DNA of 64,000 nucleotides from Salaquimonas pukyongi (lineage in GTDB: Bacteria; Pseudomonadota; Alphaproteobacteria; Rhizobiales; Rhizobiaceae), in assembly GCF_001953055.1 (NCBI RefSeq), contig NZ_CP019044.1, positions 1 to 64,000 of the forward strand. The letters are read 5' to 3'. Below the pieces are notes generated by a model that saw nothing but the letters and a program-made list of their open reading frames with translations, made no database searches and was not told where the DNA came from. Below, in pieces: positions 60,887-64,000 of this stretch (position 1 is its first letter; every line of letters begins with the position of its first letter). A program made the translations under genes and the position numbers.

Positions 60887-61330
60887 TCACTGTTTGATTT
60901 CCGGCTCCACGAGCTTCGCCAGCTTTCGCAGCGACTCCTGCCAGCCGAGGTAACAGGCTTCCGGCGGGATCAGGTCAGGTATCCCTTTCTGGACCACCGT
61001 CATTTCGGTGCCCACCGAGACCGGTTTCAGCGTGACGGTCACTTTCATCTCGCCGGGCAGGTTGGGGTCGTCGAAGGTGTCAGTGTAGACGAGCGTCTCG
61101 CCGGGGACGAGTTTGAGATAGGTGCCGCCGAAGGAATGGCTGTCGCCGGTGGTGAAGTTGCGGAACGACATCTTGTGTTTGCCGCCCTCCTTCGCTTCGA
61201 GTTCATGCACCGTGCAGGTAAAACCGAAGGGCGGCAGCCAGCTTGCCACGGCATCGGGTTCCAGAAAGGCGCGATAGACCTTCTCGGGCTTGGCCGCGAG
61301 GACTCGGTGCAGGGTTACGGTGTTTGGCAT
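60887..61330 (-). CDS. SRPBCC (AHSA1-like) family protein
   Basis: A 147-aa protein of the same fold: TLHRVLAAKPEKVYRAFLEPDAVASWLPPFGF, then FTTGDSHSFGGTYLKLVPGE and ACYLGWQESLRKLAKLVE. It lies 42 bp before the other SRPBCC gene. GGGAGATCCAATC precedes the ATG. No catalytic residues can be assigned. Confidence 0.9.
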   Translation of the reverse strand: MPNTVTLHRVLAAKPEKVYRAFLEPDAVASWLPPFGFTCTVHELEAKEGGKHKMSFRNFTTGDSHSFGGTYLKLVPGETLVYTDTFDDPNLPGEMKVTVTLKPVSVGTEMTVVQKGIPDLIPPEACYLGWQESLRKLAKLVEPEIKQ

Positions 61331-61344
61331 GATTGGATCTCCCT

Positions 61345-61737
61345 TTACTTCGTATTGGCTTCGACCTCGACGACCGGTGTAAAGCCGCCAAAGATCAGGC
61401 GTTTGCCGTCAAACGGCATCGGGTTCCTTTCGGGATCCATGCGCGGGTCGGCTTTTTCCGGGTGTTCCATCCACTCCATCATCGTTTTCATGGCCGAGTC
61501 TCGGGTTTTCTTGTCGGGCCATTCGACCCAGGAAAGAACGACGGATTCATTGTCCTTGGCCTGTACAGCCTTGCGAAAGTCAGTGACCTTGCCGTCGTGA
61601 ATGTCATCACCCCAGCACTCGATGACGCGTGTTGCGCCAAGGTCGGTGAAAACGCCATCGGCATTCTTCGCATGATCGATGAATTTCTGCTTGTTTGCGG
61701 TGGGAACCGCGATCACAAATCCGTCTATGTAAGACAT
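61345..61737 (-). CDS. DUF1428 family protein (YbaA-like)
   Basis: A 130-aa DUF1428 protein: MSYIDGFVIAVPTANKQKFIDHA, CWGDDIHDGKVTDF, SWVEWPDKKTRDSAMKTMME and DGKRLIFGGFTPV are the family blocks. It is a small dimeric-barrel-like cytoplasmic protein of unknown role, often next to SRPBCC and VOC genes as here. The start has GGAGGAACAG upstream. Confidence 0.92.
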   Translation of the reverse strand: MSYIDGFVIAVPTANKQKFIDHAKNADGVFTDLGATRVIECWGDDIHDGKVTDFRKAVQAKDNESVVLSWVEWPDKKTRDSAMKTMMEWMEHPEKADPRMDPERNPMPFDGKRLIFGGFTPVVEVEANTK

Positions 61738-61761
61738 CTGTTCCTCCAGGTTGGTTTTCGT

Positions 61762-62115
61762 TTACGTCGCGCGCCCGTCGACATGGGTCGGTGACAGTGC
61801 CCGCGGGTCGACCCCTTCAAGCGCGTTCACGTTGATCGCCGCAATCTCGGTTCCGTCCGGCATCCGGCCGTAGGAAAAGCTCTGGATGCCACAGGTTTTG
61901 CAGAAGAGATGCGCGATCTCGTGTTTGTTGAACCGGTACTCGGTCAGGTTTTCCGCCCCCTTATGCAGCGTGAAATTGTCGCGCGGCGCGAAGGCCAGGA
62001 CAACGCCGAGCGGCCGGCACCGCGAGCAGTTGCAGGTAATCACCTCGTCCAGATCGACATCGACGTCATAAGCCACAGCGCCGCACTGGCATCCACCCTT
62101 GTAATGCTTCTCCAT
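61762..62115 (-). CDS. GFA/CENP-V family zinc protein
   Basis: A 117-aa glutathione-dependent formaldehyde-activating-like protein. Zinc ligands are in GGCQCGAVAY, TCNCSRCRPLG and LFCKTCGIQSF. The name comes from formaldehyde-activating enzyme, but most members have unknown function. The ATG at 62115 is used; AAAGGGAG lies upstream. It lies 4 bp after the VOC gene's stop. Confidence 0.92.
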   Translation of the reverse strand: MEKHYKGGCQCGAVAYDVDVDLDEVITCNCSRCRPLGVVLAFAPRDNFTLHKGAENLTEYRFNKHEIAHLFCKTCGIQSFSYGRMPDGTEIAAINVNALEGVDPRALSPTHVDGRAT

Positions 62116-62119
62116 GGTT

Positions 62120-62602
62120 TTAACTCCCTTTCGCTGCGGCTTCGATCGCTGCAATGTCAAGTTTGCCCATTGTCATCATCGCCTCGAAGGCGCGTCCGGC
62201 TTTCTCCTTGTCGGGCCCCGTCGTCAGGTCGAGCAGCAGTTTTGGCGTGATCTGCCAGGAAAAACCCCAACGGTCCTTGCACCAGCCGCAGGCGCTCTCC
62301 TGCCCGCCATTGCCGACGATGGCGTTCCAGTAGCGGTCTGTCTCTTCCTGGGTCTCGGTAACCACCATAAAGGACACCGCTTCGTTCGGCGTGAAGTTGG
62401 GGCCGCCATTCAGGCCAATGAACGGCCGGCCGAGCACGGTAAACTCCACGGTCAGTTCATCGCCTTCCTTTCCGCCGGGGTAGTCGGAGACGGCGGTGTT
62501 CACGCGATCAACATGGCTGCCGGGAAAGGTTGCAGCATAAAACTCCGCCGCCTTTTTTGCTTCGCCGTGATCGAACCACAGGCAGGCAACGAGATCGGTC
62601 AT
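62120..62602 (-). CDS. VOC/PhnB-like family protein
   Basis: A 160-aa vicinal-oxygen-chelate protein of the PhnB/3-dmu-9-3-mt group: [43 protein letters not shown] and [17 protein letters not shown]. It has two beta-alpha-beta-beta-beta units. The substrate is not predictable. The ATG at 62602 has GAGGAAG 7 bp upstream. Confidence 0.92.
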   Translation of the reverse strand: MTDLVACLWFDHGEAKKAAEFYAATFPGSHVDRVNTAVSDYPGGKEGDELTVEFTVLGRPFIGLNGGPNFTPNEAVSFMVVTETQEETDRYWNAIVGNGGQESACGWCKDRWGFSWQITPKLLLDLTTGPDKEKAGRAFEAMMTMGKLDIAAIEAAAKGS

Positions 62603-62666
62603 GATATTCTTCCTCAAGATGTTGATTGGTCCAAGTGCTTGCGCGAGTAGCCGGCCCGGTGCCGCG

Positions 62667-63530
62667 TTATTCGAAGAATCCCTTCGGCGTTTTGCCCTGA
62701 AGGAAGGGTTCTATGAAGGCGTGCAGAAGCTCGGGCTGGTTGACGACCGCGGTGTGGGAGGTCGCCGGCATCACCGCGAGGCGGGACTCCGGCAGCGGCT
62801 GTCCCATGTCGCCCATGACGCCGCCGCCGAGCAGGCGGAACATCGAGATCGTATGTTCGAGTGTCGCGACGTCCGCGTCGCCCGTGATGATCAGCACCGG
62901 GATTTCCAATGCCTTCACCGCCTCGCCCCATGCCATTGGCTCGTGTTCGAGGGCGATCAGCTTTTCGACGAGCGCCGGAAATCCGTCCGGGTCGGCGGCC
63001 AGCTCGCGGTACTCGGCGGCAAACGGCATCTTCAGGAACATCTCGACATTCATCTGCGGGACGAAGTCCCTGAACGCCGGTTGCCATCCCTCGAAATCGT
63101 AGGCGACCGAGGCCGCGACGAGTTGATCGACCTTTTCGGGATAGTCGATGGCCAGTCGGAGCCCGGCGGCGGCGCCCATCGAATAGCCGAACACGTCAGC
63201 CTTCTCGATCCCGGCCGCATCCATGAAAGCGGCCACGTCGCCCGCAAGATTTGGATAGGTGATCGGCCGGTCGAGGTCAGTTGTGCGGCCATGGCCCTGG
63301 AACTCCAGCGCATAGACCCGGTGCGTTTCGGCCAACATCGGGATGATCTCGCCCATCGAGGGGATGTTCATGTAGGCGCCGTGCAGGACGATCAGCGGAT
63401 CGCCTTCGCCGGAAACCTCGTAATACAACGTCATACCATTGACCTCGACGCGATTGCCCACCCGTCTATCGTCGGCCAATGCCGGGCCAGCTACCGCCAG
63501 CAATGCGGTCACAATGAAAGCTCGATACAT
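62667..63530 (-). CDS. Exported alpha/beta hydrolase
   Basis: A 287-aa hydrolase with a signal peptide (VAGPALADD). The nucleophile elbow is [14 protein letters not shown], the oxyanion region HGAYMN, the acid likely Asp in [11 protein letters not shown], and the His in PATSHTAVV. It resembles epoxide-hydrolase/haloperoxidase-like proteins. Unlike its neighbours it is exported. The substrate is unknown. Confidence 0.9.
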   Translation of the reverse strand: MYRAFIVTALLAVAGPALADDRRVGNRVEVNGMTLYYEVSGEGDPLIVLHGAYMNIPSMGEIIPMLAETHRVYALEFQGHGRTTDLDRPITYPNLAGDVAAFMDAAGIEKADVFGYSMGAAAGLRLAIDYPEKVDQLVAASVAYDFEGWQPAFRDFVPQMNVEMFLKMPFAAEYRELAADPDGFPALVEKLIALEHEPMAWGEAVKALEIPVLIITGDADVATLEHTISMFRLLGGGVMGDMGQPLPESRLAVMPATSHTAVVNQPELLHAFIEPFLQGKTPKGFFE

Positions 63531-63562
63531 GATTGTGTCTCCTTACTTGAGGCGAGTTCCGT

Positions 63563-63985
63563 TCAGGCAGAGCCCTTGTTGCCTTCGAAATTGAGCATCC
63601 ACGGCGTGCCGTATCTGTCGGTGAACATGGCGAAGCGCTCGGCCCAGAAGGTCTCGTCCGGCGCCATCTCGATGCTCTCCGCATCCTTTGCCAGCGCGTC
63701 ATGGATGCGGTCGAATTCCTCGCGCGATGTCGGCGCGATGGAGATGCGGAAGCCCTGAGGCTTGTCATACATCTCCTCGGTATTGTCGGAAGCCATGACG
63801 GTGGCGCTGCCGAGCTTCATTGCCATGTTCATGACCATGTCGTCCCCACCGGACATGCGGCTTTCCGGATCAGGGGCGTCGGCATTGCGGAAAACGTCCA
63901 GTATTTCGCCGCCGAGGGTTTTCGCATAGTGGGTCATCGCCTCAAGGCAATTGCCCTTGAAGAAAAGATAGATCGTCGGTTCCAT
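63563..63985 (-). CDS. VOC/PhnB-like family protein
   Basis: A 140-aa PhnB-type protein: IYLFFKGNCLEAMTHYAKTLGGEILDVF, GDDMVMNMAMKLGSATVMASD, and WAERFAMFTDRYGTPWMLNFEG near the end. It starts 15 bp from the window edge with GGGAGAAACC upstream, so it may be the first or an internal gene of the chromosomal cluster. Confidence 0.92.
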   Translation of the reverse strand: MEPTIYLFFKGNCLEAMTHYAKTLGGEILDVFRNADAPDPESRMSGGDDMVMNMAMKLGSATVMASDNTEEMYDKPQGFRISIAPTSREEFDRIHDALAKDAESIEMAPDETFWAERFAMFTDRYGTPWMLNFEGNKGSA

Positions 63986-64000
63986 TTTGGTTTCTCCCTT

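Overview
The window is alphaproteobacterial DNA, most likely from the order Hyphomicrobiales. This is judged from the ribonuclease D type, the Trb/TraG transfer genes and general gene style; no marker gene fixes the genus. Chromosome is seen only at the two ends: a partial ribonuclease D gene and a tRNA-Arg(CCG) gene on the left, and a leftward run of small-molecule, SRPBCC, VOC and GFA-family genes on the right (60428-63985).

Everything between is an integrative and conjugative element (ICE) of about 59 kb. A 45-bp direct repeat of the 3' half of tRNA-Arg (816-860 and 59964-60008) marks its ends, and a tyrosine recombinase gene lies just inside the right end. A 23-bp repeat, itself built from two CGGAAGCA octamers, lies near each end and looks like arm-type integrase sites.

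Layout: (a) 1015-7252, stability and defence cargo: a hypothetical gene, a GNAT/DUF1778 toxin-antitoxin pair, a HigB-like toxin with a HigA antitoxin fused to an ImmA/IrrE peptidase, and a divergent three-gene bacterial ubiquitin-like operon (three Ubl repeats fused to an E2-like domain; a JAB peptidase fused to an E1-like domain; a DUF6527 Cys-rich protein). (b) 7273-14782, mobilisation and maintenance: DUF3363 relaxase, TraF-type peptidase, AlpA-like HTH, DUF2285, DUF736, ParB and ArdC antirestriction. (c) 15139-24773, a visibly AT-richer insert with copper/metal and cell-envelope genes, several of them broken by IS insertion or nonsense codons. (d) 25045-39012, a regulator followed by traG and trbBCDEJLFGI, a nearly complete Trb mating-pair apparatus lacking a recognisable trbK. 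(e) 39143-46732, a second copper/L,D-transpeptidase module, syntenic in part with (c). (f) 46840-58044, a GC-rich metal island: YnfA, a MerR regulator and Zn/Cd/Pb ATPase, two isoprenylcysteine-methyltransferase-like proteins, LspA, DsbB, DsbA, an MntR-like regulator, multicopper oxidase, ZIP transporter, two SCO proteins, PCuAC and DUF411.

The metal modules appear to combine export (P-type ATPase, CDF), periplasmic oxidation of Cu(I) (multicopper oxidases), periplasmic copper handling (SCO, PCuAC, DUF411, small Met/His/Cys proteins), thiol repair (DsbAB) and replacement cell-wall cross-linking enzymes (five L,D-transpeptidases). MerR-type promoters with 19-bp spacers precede the ATPase, the CDF gene and the 39143 gene.

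Two kinds of damage are seen. In the GC-rich parts, six reading-frame breaks all look like a G/C run one base short, which suggests sequencing error unless reads show otherwise. In the AT-rich module and the IS3 copy there are real-looking nonsense codons and deletions.
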